The notes under the pieces are model-generated. The model was not told where the DNA came from and did no database searches. It saw only the letters and a program-made list of their open reading frames with translations. A stretch of 64,000 nt of DNA from Chrysomallon squamiferum. Its lineage: Eukaryota > Mollusca > Gastropoda > Neomphalida > Peltospiridae. The translations under genes and the position numbers were made by a program. This document shows positions 49,351-61,582 of this stretch, in pieces. Location: assembly GCA_012295275.1 (NCBI GenBank), contig CM022672.1, positions 7,244,884-7,308,883 of the forward strand, in the 5' to 3' direction. Within the stretch, counting starts at the first letter, position 1; each line of letters opens with the position of its first letter.

Positions 49351-49685
49351 CATGAAATAAAAATATAATATATAATAACCATAAATAAAAATAAAAGGTA
49401 TTGCCTTTATGAAGTAATGTAATTGTTTGTACTTGCATAAACGTTTTATAGGAATTTAAAATATCTTATTTAATTTCCTTTATATTATATATATATATGG
49501 TATGTTTCGTAAAAACTTTACACATTGTAAAAACAAACAAAAATAGATAATAATTACAAGTAGTTGATTTAGTAGTTAAACATTAAAAAATGGAACATGA
49601 CATGTAATTAATTTCACTCGATCGAAGTTATGAATTGTTAATTTCAGAACTGTTTCATGTAATGTCAATTTCGTGTCGTCTTTAG

Positions 49686-49698
49686 TGACCTATGACCT
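49686..49698 (-). promoter_or_regulatory. second DR1-type element, in Lbx intron
   Basis: The minus strand reads AGGTCATAGGTCA: two exact AGGTCA half-sites spaced by one base. It is in a short complex island (49590-49770) between AAT arrays, 3.4 kb inside intron 1. Confidence 0.45.
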
Positions 49699-49794
49699 TT
49701 AACTGACAGAAATCAATGTCACAGTCAAACTGTTCACTGCAACAGACGAGCAAATGAGAATAACTCATTCTTCTTTTTCTTGTTGTTGTGGGGG

Positions 49795-49883
49795 GTTTTT
49801 TTTTTTTTTTTTTTGTTGTTCTTCTTCTTCTTTATTATCATTATTATTGTTGTTGTTGTTGTTGTTGTTATTATTATTACTAA

Positions 49884-49937
<54 letters not shown>

Positions 49938-49985
49938 CATCATTATTATCATCATTATTATTACTGTTAGTAGTATTATGATTTT
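49795..49985 (+). repeat. poly-T, CTT, GTT, (ATT)n
   Basis: ATT at about 49879-49935. Confidence 0.95.
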
Positions 49986-50239
49986 TGTTATTGCTGTTAT
50001 TCCTACAGCTATTATTTAAATTGTTTTGTTAATGTTACTGTTATTTTTACTAATATTGTTCTTGTTCGTTATTTTATGCTAATAACAAAAATATTTAAAA
50101 AATTAAATTTAACAAATAAATTAATAAATAAATGGATATGTTAAAAATGATGACAATAATTATTCATAATCAGCTTTTTATTCATTTAAACACCAACCTT
50201 AAAATAAAAAAGCAAAACAATAAAAGTAAATAAAAAAAA

Positions 50240-50305
50240 ATTAAATTAAATAAAATAAAATAAAATAAAATAAATCAAAATAAATCAAAATAAAATAAAA
50301 TAAAT
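50240..50305 (+). repeat. (AAAAT)n
   Basis: AAAAT with AAATC variants. Confidence 0.9.
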
Positions 50306-50439
50306 TTAACAATACCAAACTCTAAAAGACACGATTCACGAATTTTCATTTCATTTCGCAAACTTCGTTCAGTTATCATCGCGGATTAATAAAACTAATA
50401 CGTTCTTAATGTTATTGCTTTTAACTCCAAATTCAGAAG

Positions 50440-50880
50440 TGTTTAATGATTTTTAGCCACGCCCACTGTATTTCTTCTGCACTGTTTAGAAATGTACACC
50501 GGCACTCCGAATACAATGAAACCCATTACTTGTTTCCCTTAATGAGGCAGACATCTCCGGGTTGCTTATAATTAACTGGTCATTGGATACAGCTGATCCC
50601 CGGGGCTACCGGCCACTTCCAGGCCCTCGCGGTGCACTGGACCGAGATGCGGTCATCAAAACTGACCCCAACAATAAGTCCCGGTCAAAGCTGGACACCT
50701 ACCAGCGATTTATGATTTCATGGTTGTTTTAACTTAATTTGCAAGTCATGAGTCTATTTCATGTTCATGTCAGTCGGTTTGGACCACAACGAAGTTTTTG
50801 TGTTTGTTTTGAAACAGATTAGGTGTCCATTTCATTTACAACGTCCATAGCAGGCGCGAAACTTCAAACAGATCGAATAA
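50440..50880. other. GC-rich complex island in Lbx intron 1
   Basis: The segment 50590-50700 is among the most GC-rich of the intron. The + strand is open from 50520 to TAA at about 50731 without an ATG at its beginning. No splice acceptor is obvious, so conserved non-coding DNA is favoured. Confidence 0.35.
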
Positions 50881-50894
50881 ATATAGGTTTTTAT

Positions 50895-51270
50895 TACTAT
50901 AATTATCACCATTGTTACTTTTACTACATCCACCACCACTGCTGCTACTGCTGTTACTACAGTTGTTGATACTACCACAGCCACAACTACAGATACTAGA
51001 ACTATAACTGCTGCTGCTACTTCTGTTTTTGCTACTACTGTTACCACCACTACAACTACTACTACTACAACTAATATAATTACTACTAATATTGCTGTTG
51101 TTGCAACCACTTCTACTATTAATAGTACTGATGATGACGATGCTGTTGCTTCTGCTGTTATTATTATTATTATCACCACAACAACAATAACAACATCAAC
51201 AGAAATAAAAAAAAACAGCAGCAGCAACAACAAAAATAACAACAACAACAATAATAATAATCATGACAGT
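50895..51270 (+). repeat. degenerate ACT/ACC/GCT trinucleotides
   Basis: Drifted triplets throughout; the 139-codon minus frame is a repeat translation. Confidence 0.85.
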
Positions 51271-51775
51271 GATGAATACGAAACAAACAAATATCAGTGA
51301 TCATAATCTCGATATCAACAGTACTTCAGTGCTTCAAAAGACTATTTCCGCCTATTAAAAAATGAATAGGTTAAAACATTTTGACATCGAAATAAACATG
51401 TCAGCTATCAGATTTTACAGACAGTAACAAAATGCAAAACAATCCTTGATGATGACAGACTCCGATCAAATCAGTGTCCACAGAAATTAAAATTTACTAA
51501 TAAAGTAATACCGATGTGAAAAAATAGACATAAATATGTCGACATGTTTGTTTATGGCTTTTTAAGAATGACGTTAATTCAAACATTGTGGAACTGATTG
51601 TGTTGTTGTTTTTTTTGTGTTTTTTTTTTTAATTTTATTTATTCAATGCTTTTTAGTTGGCTGGGTTTTTTTTTGGATGGGTGTGTTGTTTCTGGTGGTT
51701 GGGTGGTTGAAGAATGGAGAAATGTCAAGGAAAGGAATTTAATTATTATTATTGTTTAAATTTAAATTAATTTTG

Positions 51776-51850
51776 GGTAATAATAATACTAATAACAACA
51801 ACAACAACAACAACAACAACAGTAACAATAATAGTTATAGTAGTAAAGAA
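51776..51850 (+). repeat. (AAT)-(AAC)n
   Basis: AAC at about 51796-51820. Confidence 0.9.
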
Positions 51851-52557
51851 TAAAAAGTGTAGTTAATATCTTTACTCCGTAGGTTTGTTTTGGCCTGTTT
51901 AAAGACAATCAAATTCAAAATAAAATAATTTGTAATATATGCGAAAAACATATATATGAAACAATAGATAATGAATCTAAAACGTAGTTTTATGTTTTAA
52001 AAAATAGGCAAATATTATTTCAACTTATATATATATATATACTATTTTAATTATGCAGTAATAATATTTTTCATATTTTTCTTTTTAAAATTAAAATAAT
52101 GATAATGATTATGATGATAACAATAACAAAAATAATAATAACAGTAATAACTACAACAACAATAAAACAAACCTATGTAAACATTTGGTTATAAAATTTG
52201 ACAAGTAATAATAATATTTTTATATGTCATTTAAACAAAAAGAAAAATTTGCTTTGAAACATTTTTATAAAATAAAAATTTAAAATCAATATATATATAT
52301 ATATATAAAAAATGTATATGCACTTGCTAATCCAGGTACAAAGGTAGACTGGTGTATATTTAGATGTGTCTAGATGAAATGATTAAATAGAGAATATATT
52401 TTTAAAAATTCATTAATAATGTCAGTTTCAAATTGATGGTTTCAGCGATAACAGAGATTGGGTTAATTTTTGTTGTGATCTTGTTATTTTTGTTTTAGTT
52501 GTTAAATTTTCTAAATTTAAATATAATTTAAAAATATATATAAAATAATACACAGTC

Positions 52558-52860
52558 TATAACAATAATAATAATGAAAATGATAATAAGAATAATAATA
52601 CTAGTAACGAAAATAATGATGATGCTAATAATAATAATAATAATAATAATAATAGTAATAATAATAATAAATAAATAACTAAATATAATAATCAAATAAT
52701 AATAATGAAGTTGATAATAAGGTTATTAAAAGTAATAAAAAACATGATGGTAATAATAATGATAATGATAATAATAATATTAACAATAATAATGATGATG
52801 ATGATGATGATAATAATAACAATAATAATAATAAATATAATAATAATAACAACAATGAAA
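52558..52860 (+). repeat. AAT/GAT degenerate region
   Basis: AAT and GAT blocks in succession with drift. Confidence 0.88.
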
Positions 52861-52959
52861 AGCAGGGATTTATTTCTTCTCGGTTACATTATTTATGTCG
52901 TTTCGTGTTATTTAAACAATTTGTCAGATTTTATTATTATTCTCAGAGATAAATACTCT

Positions 52960-53500
52960 TTGCATCAATGAAAACCTGTCATGCCCCAGGTCAATAAACA
53001 ATTGAAATTGACATGGCGTTTTGCTTGAAGACCAGAGGCAAATGACAATAAAAATCAAATATTACTCATTTAGTCAAAATATTGACTGCACGTGAGTAAT
53101 TACACCATAACATATGGTTTGGGAAAAGAAAAAAAAAACCTCTAAGTTTTCAAAGCTCCAGAAGTCAGCCAAGTTCCGATCATGCAACGAAATCATTTAT
53201 CAACTAAAAACAGAACATTTAGAACCTCGATTTCGATTTGATTGCCGAAATGCAGCATTTTTTTGTCTTGCAGCACTAATCCTTTGATGGCGGTTGTTTC
53301 TACATGAAATGACAGGTGATGCGCGAGCGAGATACAAAATTTATAATTAGTTAAACATCCGATTGATATAATCCAACATCAAGCGACCAGACGTCGTTGT
53401 CAGGGGTAACTGACCATTCACGGGCTTCCGTAATGGCGGCCGTTAACTGGTTTCAAACATTATTTTAATAAAGAACACATGAGTGGCGGAGCAGTGATGT
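52960..53500. promoter_or_regulatory. candidate intronic regulatory island
   Basis: Over 500 bp of complex sequence. TCAATAAACAATTGA (52991-53005) overlaps Fox-type ATAAACA and Sox-type AACAAT cores. A TAATTAG lies near 53345 and a YY1-like AATGGCGGCC near 53433. No coding signal recognised. Confidence 0.35.
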
Positions 53501-54225
53501 GTGCACAGTTTGCTTTGACACACCAAATATTTTTTTAAAAAAAGAGTTAAAAAACAACAAAAAAGATGTTTTCAGCTGCTTCCCTTTCTCGGTCAGTTTG
53601 TTTAAAAAATAACGCGGCGCAAACTGCAAATCTTGAATTTTTATTTAAACACTTAAAAATGAAGCTTGTATTTATTTTATTTCTATTGTTCCTTGTTTTT
53701 ATTATAACGTATACTTTGTTCAGTTGCTGAAATTAACTTTCAGATTACATAGCGTCAGTTTTTTCTTTTTTAATAAAATAGTTTACTCATTAATTTTATC
53801 ATCATTATTTGGGTTTTCTAAAAACTATATCTATCATTCAGATGTTTCTTTCTACACTTTCTGTCTCACAGACAAAACTGAATATTCGTGTGACGTCAAA
53901 GATTGTATTCATCAAAGATACACTTGACTATTTTCAGATACAAGCGCATCTTGCGCGTGGTGCTGTGTTGATGTAACAAACACCTGGGTGTGAGACCACG
54001 CCCGTTGAGTTCTCCTCACCACTCACATCAATTAGAAATTAACTTTCTTTATCTGTATAGTACACGTAGTAAACCTAATCTGACACGTGCCAACGAGTCA
54101 AGTGAAAACGACTAATTGACCTTAAACAGATAGTTTTCAAAACATCTTTTTAAAAAAAAATAGACATCGCTTTCTTTCCAAGAGTTTATATACCATCCTT
54201 TCTTCTCTCTTTTCTGTATATAAAT

Positions 54226-54251
54226 AATATATATATATATATATATATATA
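54226..54251 (+). repeat. (AT)n
   Basis: Short pure AT tract. Confidence 0.9.
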
Positions 54252-54745
54252 CATACACACATACACGTGCATACCCACATACTAGTATATCTCAGTTCAG
54301 TTTTCTTTTTGTTTCTTTTTAATATGTTTCTTTTTTAAATTACTTTTTTTTTTTCTGTTTTTTCTTTTTATTTATTTCGAACTATACGTTAGATTATTCA
54401 CTGTTTTTCTTGTTCATTATTTTATTATTTATTTATTTATTAGTTCATTTCATTTGCTTTACTTTTTTCTATTTTTTTTTTCCCCCAGAGGAAATTTTAT
54501 CATTCTTTTATTGTTGTCGATCTTTGCTTTTATTTATTTTCTAGTTTCCACTCTGTTAATTTTGCCGCAGTTTTCAGTTTTATTTTCTTTGTGTGTTATT
54601 TACAACAAATATCACCAGAAACATAAACACGCGAAAGACCTTATTTCATTTCACTGATTCAACCTGCTGTCAAAGCACGCAATCCATGACTCCAACACGC
54701 GATAGCTTCATTGAATTCTCAGTGAGAATCTTCTGTTAGTATATT

Positions 54746-54747
<2 letters not shown>

Positions 54748-54777
<30 letters not shown>

Positions 54778-54797
54778 TGTATGTATGTATGTATGTT
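54748..54797 (+). repeat. (ATGT)n
   Basis: About 12 ATGT units, then two copies of GTATGTACATATATGCATATAA. Confidence 0.93.
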
Positions 54798-55029
54798 TGT
54801 ATGTACATATATGCATATAAGTATGTACGTATGTACATATATGCATATAAGTATGTATGTACGTATATATATTTTATTTGTGTATAGAGTTTTGTGCACG
54901 TTTGTGTGGTATGTGTGTACAGATGTAGATATATGCTATATATTTATGTATGCACTACTATTTGTGTAGTGTATCGGATGATGGTTAAGTGAGTGCATTT
55001 TTTCCCCTGTGACACACCGCTGTTTTCCG

Positions 55030-55225
55030 TGTGGTATTAATTAGTGAGATGAGTGAAGGAATGCGTCATCAAATGTGTCGATGCCATCCACGCTGATGAC
55101 GTAAGCAACAACATCAGCTCATTAACGGCTCGTTACACGTAATTAGTTGATGGGATAACATCATCTTCCCTTATCATTAATCATGACGTATCAAGCTGGT
55201 GCACGGATGCATTCTGGGAATTCAG
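55030..55225. promoter_or_regulatory. candidate intronic enhancer with ATTA sites
   Basis: TTAATTAG (55037-55044), TGACGTAA (55097-55104), CATTAA (55120-55125), TAATTAG (55140-55146) and CATTAATCA (55175-55183) occur within 150 bp of complex sequence lacking simple repeats. Confidence 0.4.
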
Positions 55226-55288
55226 AATCAAATGTATTTACTTTTTATGTAAAAATGACATATCATAAATTAAACCAGTCATAGAATG

Positions 55289-55292
55289 TTAA

Positions 55293-55335
<43 letters not shown>
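55289..55335 (+). repeat. (AAAT)n
   Basis: About 11 AAAT units. Confidence 0.93.
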
Positions 55336-55838
55336 ACGCTCAGATTCAAACAGAAAAGAATTTATTGAATCCATTTTTCGATAGAGAAAAATATACATGC
55401 TTGCATAATTACGTTTGGAACAAATAAAACAAATGCAACAACAAAAAATGTTTCTAAAATTAAAACCGTGTAACATATTGACTTAAATATTTATTATTCT
55501 AAACATTTATTATTATTATTGGTTTTTTTGTTTGTTTGTTGTTTTCTTTTTTCTCTCTATTTTTTTTTCTTTCTGCGAATTAATTTACACACATAACCTT
55601 GTCCAGTAGCATACATCATTTTAGATCTTGTTAAATATATTTATTAGTAGTAATAATAATACCCTTTGATGTTTACTAATTACATTGGTTCTTTTTTTCT
55701 TTTTTTCCTTGTTATATTTTGTGTGTGTGTGTGTGTGTGTTCTTCACTGCAGTTTATCACTTATGATACAGCACAATTCTTTATTAAACGCAGATAAATG
55801 TTATAAGATTATAAATTATAAGATGTAAATAGTATAAT

Positions 55839-56062
55839 ATTCTACTGGTAAATTTTTATATTCAAAAAGATATTTTGAAATTCTATTGGTAAATATTTAT
55901 ACTTCTATAGCTGAAATTCTACAGCTGAAGTTTTAGATTCATAAAAATTCTAAAATCCTAGTAGTAATTTTTGGAATCAACAAAATATTCTAAAACTCAG
56001 TTGGTGATCAGGTAGGATCATAAAATAATCTGAAAGTCTACTAGCTGGTTTTTATAAGTTTG
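55839..56062 (+). repeat. diverged ~40-bp minisatellite
   Basis: Six units of about 36-41 bp begin with ATTCTACTGGTAAAT or a variant and end with a TTCTGAA- or TCTAAA-like stretch. Unit starts are near 55839, 55880, 55916, 55955, 55995 and 56034. Divergence is high. No coding sign. Confidence 0.65.
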
Positions 56063-56488
56063 TTCTGTTTTATTCTGTTGATAGATATATATTAGCAGAA
56101 GCAACATTTTTCTTTTCTTTTTTACTATTATTATTTATTCATTTATTTATTTAATTTTGTTTTTGTTTTTTTTTTTTTATGCTCACCGATATTTTATAAT
56201 ATTGAAACTAATTTCTTCTTATCAACAAATGTGGTTATTGTCTATATGCCCTTTGTTTGTACTTAACCCGGATATATCCCTGTTTATTTTGTAATGTAAG
56301 AAATAAACACTGATAGATATCTTTGTGCTGTTTACGTGATTCTGATTTCATCGTTTGATATCTGTCTAAATAACTAGCACTGACGTGAATAAGATTTATT
56401 TCTATTTTAGAAAGTTACATGTTATAAAATTTTGAAATTATTTTGATATATTTATTTTTAGTTTCATTTCTGATTTCATTATAAGTTA

Positions 56489-56490
<2 letters not shown>

Positions 56491-56538
<48 letters not shown>

Positions 56539-56548
56539 TGAGTGTGTG
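56491..56548 (+). repeat. (GT)n
   Basis: Pure GT to 56536, then GTCTGAGTGTGTGTTT. Confidence 0.95.
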
Positions 56549-56708
56549 TTTGCTTTTATATATTTGCAGTGTATATTTGCTTTTATTTATTTATTTACAT
56601 AATTAAATATTCATTTTGTTATTTATATCTGTTTTATTGAAACATTCAAATCAAACAACAAAGAACAAAAAAAAAGCCTACGAATCAACAAAAACAAATA
56701 AATAATCT

Positions 56709-56732
56709 AAAAAAAAAAAAAAAAAAAAAAAA
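56709..56732 (+). repeat. poly-A
   Basis: A run; a second A run lies at 56925-56945. Confidence 0.9.
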
Positions 56733-57302
56733 GAACAACAAACAAACACGACATTATTACAATCCGCTGACTGTTGTATGTAAAATAATAATTCAGAAAT
56801 ATTTTTATTAACACCACATTCATTTCACAACTGCTGGCAAACAAGACACTATTTAACATATATATATATATATATTAACACATACACACACAAACACACA
56901 TATATTTCAAATAAATTAACAGGTTAAAAAAAAAAAAAAAAAAAAGGACAAAATCTGAAAATGCAAAAAAACTATTATCGTTAGCAGTAAAACACACGAA
57001 CATGTTAGGGATATTTTGAAAACAATATGAAATTAATCCAAAATGAAGCGAGAACTCGCTCACCCGCTCACATATGGTATAACAACGATACGGTAAATTG
57101 AAATTCTAAAATCTCTCGGAATATGTTTTGGAGGTCTCAACATTAACTTTCGCTGCTTTGATTGTCGTATAAAATTTCAGTGTTATTTTCATATCACACA
57201 AACACAACCTGCGCTCCTCCGCGTTTGATCTATGGAGCAGTGTGGGGTAATTTTCTCAAGAATTTCTCACGTTAAAGACATTTTGAAAAATTCGTTTAAA
57301 AA

Positions 57303-57306
<4 letters not shown>

Positions 57307-57334
<28 letters not shown>
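57307..57334 (+). repeat. (GA)14
   Basis: The only long purine GA tract on the + strand. Confidence 0.93.
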
Positions 57335-57339
<5 letters not shown>

Positions 57340-57475
57340 AAAAAAAGAGAACATTTTCTACATAATCTGCTGCGGAAAACGAGATATTTACATTTTGAAC
57401 TGATATCTGAAATACATTTTTTTCCTAGATACATTTCGTAACTCTGAATTAATATTTTTAATTTGTTGTATTTAT

Positions 57476-57503
57476 CTGTCTATCTATTTATCTATCTATC
57501 TAT

Positions 57504-57566
<63 letters not shown>
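57476..57566 (+). repeat. (TCTA)n-(AT)n
   Basis: TCTA to about 57503, then AT to 57565. Confidence 0.95.
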
Positions 57567-57567
<1 letters not shown>

Positions 57568-57644
57568 ATTATTTGTTGTTGTTTTTTTTTTTATGCTTAT
57601 CTATTAACTTTAAATTGTTATTTCTATTTCTGTTTTAATTTAAT

Positions 57645-57690
57645 ATTGTTGTTGTTGTTGTTGCTGATATTATTATTACTATTATTATTA

Positions 57691-57724
<34 letters not shown>

Positions 57725-57750
57725 CATCATCATCATTATTATTATTAATT
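57645..57750 (+). repeat. GTT / (ATT)n / ATC
   Basis: ATT at about 57690-57723. Confidence 0.93.
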
Positions 57751-58120
57751 TATCTATTAATTTTCACCTCTTTAATTATTTGTTTGTCATTCATCTTCAC
57801 ATAATCTACTTCAGACAATGACAAACATATGCCGTTTCCATAAAAAAATTATTTATTAATTATTATTATTTATTTTAATATATTTATATTTGCTCAAAGA
57901 TCAAAAATAATTAGAAAAGTTTGTTTTTTTTAATTTTTTTTTTATGAAAAACATGATTATGAATTTTTTCATTATGTAATTTATGCAAAATTGATTATTT
58001 TTATGGCATTAACAGAAAAAAAGAAGAAATTAAATATTTACATATATGTAAAAAGAAATTCTGTTCATATTTCGTAAGTGTATGCGATCTGAATAAATGC
58101 GCTTGCGTGTGTGCGTGTAT

Positions 58121-58153
<33 letters not shown>

Positions 58154-58205
58154 TATAATAATAGTTATAATTATAATAATAATAGCAATAACAACAACAA
58201 TATTG
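58121..58205 (+). repeat. (AAT)n
   Basis: AAT followed by ATT-like and AAC variants. Confidence 0.9.
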
Positions 58206-58559
58206 GTTATAGCAATAAGCAATAGTGGTAGTTTGTAATGTGTGTGTGTGTTTGTGTGTACATTCACATTTTAATTATAAAAGTAATAAAAATAACAAAT
58301 AAACTATGTGTGCAGAAATATATTTATAAATATAGGATATTTAAGTGCATAAACAGATAAACAGAGAGATGAATGGATAGATAGATAGATAAATATATAC
58401 TTAGATAGATAATGGACACATAGGTAATATAATTTACAAAACTCGATATGTTGATGTTGTTTTCTTTTTTCATTATCATCGTCATCTATTAGAGATGTAA
58501 AATAACATAAAATACATCATTTTTATTCCATCAATAGACATCACTGTTATATATAATGA

Positions 58560-58563
58560 CAAA

Positions 58564-58597
<34 letters not shown>

Positions 58598-58770
58598 GTG
58601 ATGATGATTATGATGATGATTATGATGATAACAATAGTCATAATGATAATGGTAATGAAGATAATGATAATAATAATAATAACAATAACAATTATAGATG
58701 AAGTAATAAAATTAGTAATAGTGGTAGCTGTAATAGTTGTAGTAGCAATAGTAATAGTAGTAATAATCAT
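58560..58770 (+). repeat. (AAT)n-GAT-AAC-AGT
   Basis: Pure AAT at 58564-58597, then degenerate triplets. Confidence 0.9.
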
Positions 58771-58849
58771 ACAGTTCTCATATTTTTTAACATAAATACT
58801 ATTTTCAAAATAATTAGCATTATGAACAATATATATATATATTTTTTTT

Positions 58850-59110
58850 ATTCGTCCAAGAAATCCTCGACGGTGATTGGACGATAGCTTTAATTGACAG
58901 GCAGGTGGGCTGGGTCAGTGGACAATGAGATAGCATTACAAAGAGTAGTTTTCAACAACAGTTGAAAGGGCTGTTCAATACGCAATACCTTGTTTCAAAT
59001 TAAAGTATCTGCCAATGAGGTGATTGTTGCTGATAGCGTTTGACAGTCACAAAGGTTAAAGCAGATATCGGGTGAAAGGAAACCGATGTAAACGTGAACC
59101 AGAACAAAGA
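58850..59110. promoter_or_regulatory. candidate intronic regulatory island
   Basis: Complex sequence between two repeat-rich zones. TTTAATTGACAG (58889-58900) combines a homeodomain core with a TALE-type TGACAG. An E-box CAGGTG follows at 58902-58907. No open frame of note. Confidence 0.35.
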
Positions 59111-59337
59111 TTAAAATGTTTTACATTTTTAGAAATATTCACAGAGGACAAACGTTTTTAAAAATGTGTTTTTTTCTAAAATAATGAACCATTGAAAAAC
59201 TGGAAAACATTATATTAACAGATGTAGTAGCAACAATATTAGTACAGTATGTATTAGATAACAATAACCATTACTACTCCTACTAATATCACTGTTAAAT
59301 GATGATAACAACAACAACTGCAACAACAACAACAACA

Positions 59338-59503
59338 ATTTCTTTCTTTCTTTCTCTATTTTAATTTCTTTTCTTTTCTTCTTTTCTTTGCTTTATCTTT
59401 TTTTTTTTTTTTTTTTTTTTTTTCGTCTCTGAGCCCTCGTTACTTTTTTCATGAAAAACTTTATTAGTATTCTTCTTCTTCTTCTTTTTTTTTTTTTTTT
59501 TTA
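59338..59503 (+). repeat. (TTTC), poly-T, (CTT)
   Basis: T run of more than 20 nt near 59398-59423 and another at 59487-59502. Confidence 0.9.
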
Positions 59504-59679
59504 CCAATGTTCATCATGCCAAAAACTGTTCAGTACAAATAACATCACCATCACCATCGTTGCCTTTGTTGTCGTTGTGGTTCTGGTTGTGGTTGCTGCA
59601 GTTCCTGTTGTTCATATTATTATTATCGACATTACAGTTTACACTTGTGCTACTACTGCTATTACAAAACTCTTCCTGT

Positions 59680-60220
59680 CTGTCTAAATCTAAGACTGTT
59701 AGAACATGTCAGAATGAAAGGAACTGAATCCTACTCCAACAACATCATGTCGACTGCATCTAAATCATGTAACAGTCGACGTCTCCTGTTCTACAACGTC
59801 GTAGCAACATCGCATTCCGTACGACGTCAGCTGTCATGAACAAACTAGCTGTGTGGCGGAACAGCGTAATCACAGCTCTTGCCTTGTTGCCAAGATGGCG
59901 CAGTAACACGTTTGCACCGACCAACCCTGGCCGCACATATGGCGACGTGGCGGATGCTGTCATTTGACAGTGGATGTCTTACTCTCGTTCATTGGCTCGT
60001 CAAATTCGTGATCAAAAGAGTCGAGTTTACATTCACACGCCAAAAGCAATCAACATCCTCGCTACGAGAGTGTGTACATTTCATGTAAAATGTATGACGT
60101 GAAATTAATATTTCTTTGAAAGTGATATTTCACTCAGTCTAATAATGTGAGAGTTGTGTAGGCTTCGCTCATAATTTCTCTTGAACATGTGATGTTTTCA
60201 CTCGTTAATATAATGACAAG
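59680..60220. other. CpG-rich complex island in Lbx intron 1
   Basis: Contains CCAAGATGGCGC (YY1-like, near 59889), a GACGTCA next to CAGCTG (near 59824) and several ACGT cores. Short frames on both strands have no domain. It may be a promoter-like or regulatory element. Confidence 0.35.
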
Positions 60221-60799
60221 AAATGAAAAAAAAAAAAAGGAAAAAAAAATCCGAAAAAAAAAGAGAGAGAGAAAAAAAAAAAAGAAGGTAGAATAAAATA
60301 ATAATATAAAAAAAAGAAGTAAAAAAGATGCAAGGATAGAAAGAAAGTGCCCGTTTTTAAATTTTGAAAATGAACTTTAAAAAATAAAATTTATAGAAAT
60401 AAAAAATAACACAGAAGAAAGAAAAAGAAATACGAAATCGGGTTAAACGTCTGCGAATTTGTTTTTCTCAAAATATGAGACTGTTATTACCATCGTTCTG
60501 TTCCACTTACTGGGTTTATTTTCTAAATAAATTAAAAACAGGTTAATGCTCGAATTAATATTTAAAAAAAAAATAAAAAAAAAAAGTAAATAAATAAATA
60601 AATAAATGCTAGTAAACATCTACAAATGTGTGCATGCATTTATGTATGTATATATGTATTATGTAAATTTGAATGGATGGACTGACATGTGGATTCTTAT
60701 GAATGTGTGACTATATTATGTATGTAAGTGCATGCATTTGTGTATGTTTGTATGTGTGTTTGTGTATCTAAATATATATATATATATACACAGATTATA

Positions 60800-60805
<6 letters not shown>

Positions 60806-60864
<59 letters not shown>
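60806..60864 (+). repeat. (AT)n, ~58 bp
   Basis: Pure AT tract, preceded by a shorter one at 60772-60787. Confidence 0.95.
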
Positions 60865-60865
<1 letters not shown>

Positions 60866-60899
60866 GTGTGTGTATGTGTAGGTGGGTAAGACTTGTTTA

Positions 60900-61400
60900 T
60901 ATAAGTATTTTCATACAACGTCGAATCTACTAATTTCCTTTCCCCAGTTTTTATTCGCTTTTGTCATCACTGGCTGGCTGTCCGTTCACACATTCGCGCA
61001 AGTACTTGTACAACTGGTATAGAGATCACTCTCGTGTCTTTGAAGTTTCATTTCGTATCCTCTTACTGATGCAAACACTGATAGAGGCGCATTTCACGGG
61101 TAGCATAACAACTGCTTCAGCTCGGTTTATGGTCTCATTTAGCCACGGCAACAGCCCCAGACCAGGGCCTGGATGTTGAAATACACGTGTAAAGCTTTCA
61201 CGACGACATTTTCCACATAGCCTCAGCCTTTATTATCGGCATCAAGTACTTAGAATGAAAGAATAAATCGCGAGGTGACGAAAGCCTCTATGAGGGAGAT
61301 GAGCTGGAGAAATGTGCCCCACACAACGATTTGCAGGGATGATGGAAGCAATGGTGCTGAGATTTTGACAGCTGAAGAACAGCAGAGATCTAAGAAATAT
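60900..61400. other. exon-like complex island in Lbx intron 1
   Basis: A good 3' splice-site match, TTTCCTTTCCCCAG, ends at 60947. A + strand frame of about 76 codons follows, ending at TGA near 61178. Its phase does not fit the Lbx donor, and the encoded peptide is not a homeodomain. Function unknown. Confidence 0.25.
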
Positions 61401-61582
61401 GTTTTAAGAAAAAAAAAAAAAAAATGAAAGAGAAGAAGATGATGATGAAGAAGAAAAGAATTGGAAAGAGGCAATTTTTCATAAGTTATTTAAAGTTTTC
61501 AGAGGGCAATAAATCATTTCGTTAATTAAAGACAATCGTTCGAGAGTATTGTGCCAAAATACTCATGTCTTAATCTGCTTTA

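Noticed and set aside
50832-51251. 139-codon minus frame rich in Val
   Set aside because: Direct translation of a degenerate ACT/ACC trinucleotide block.
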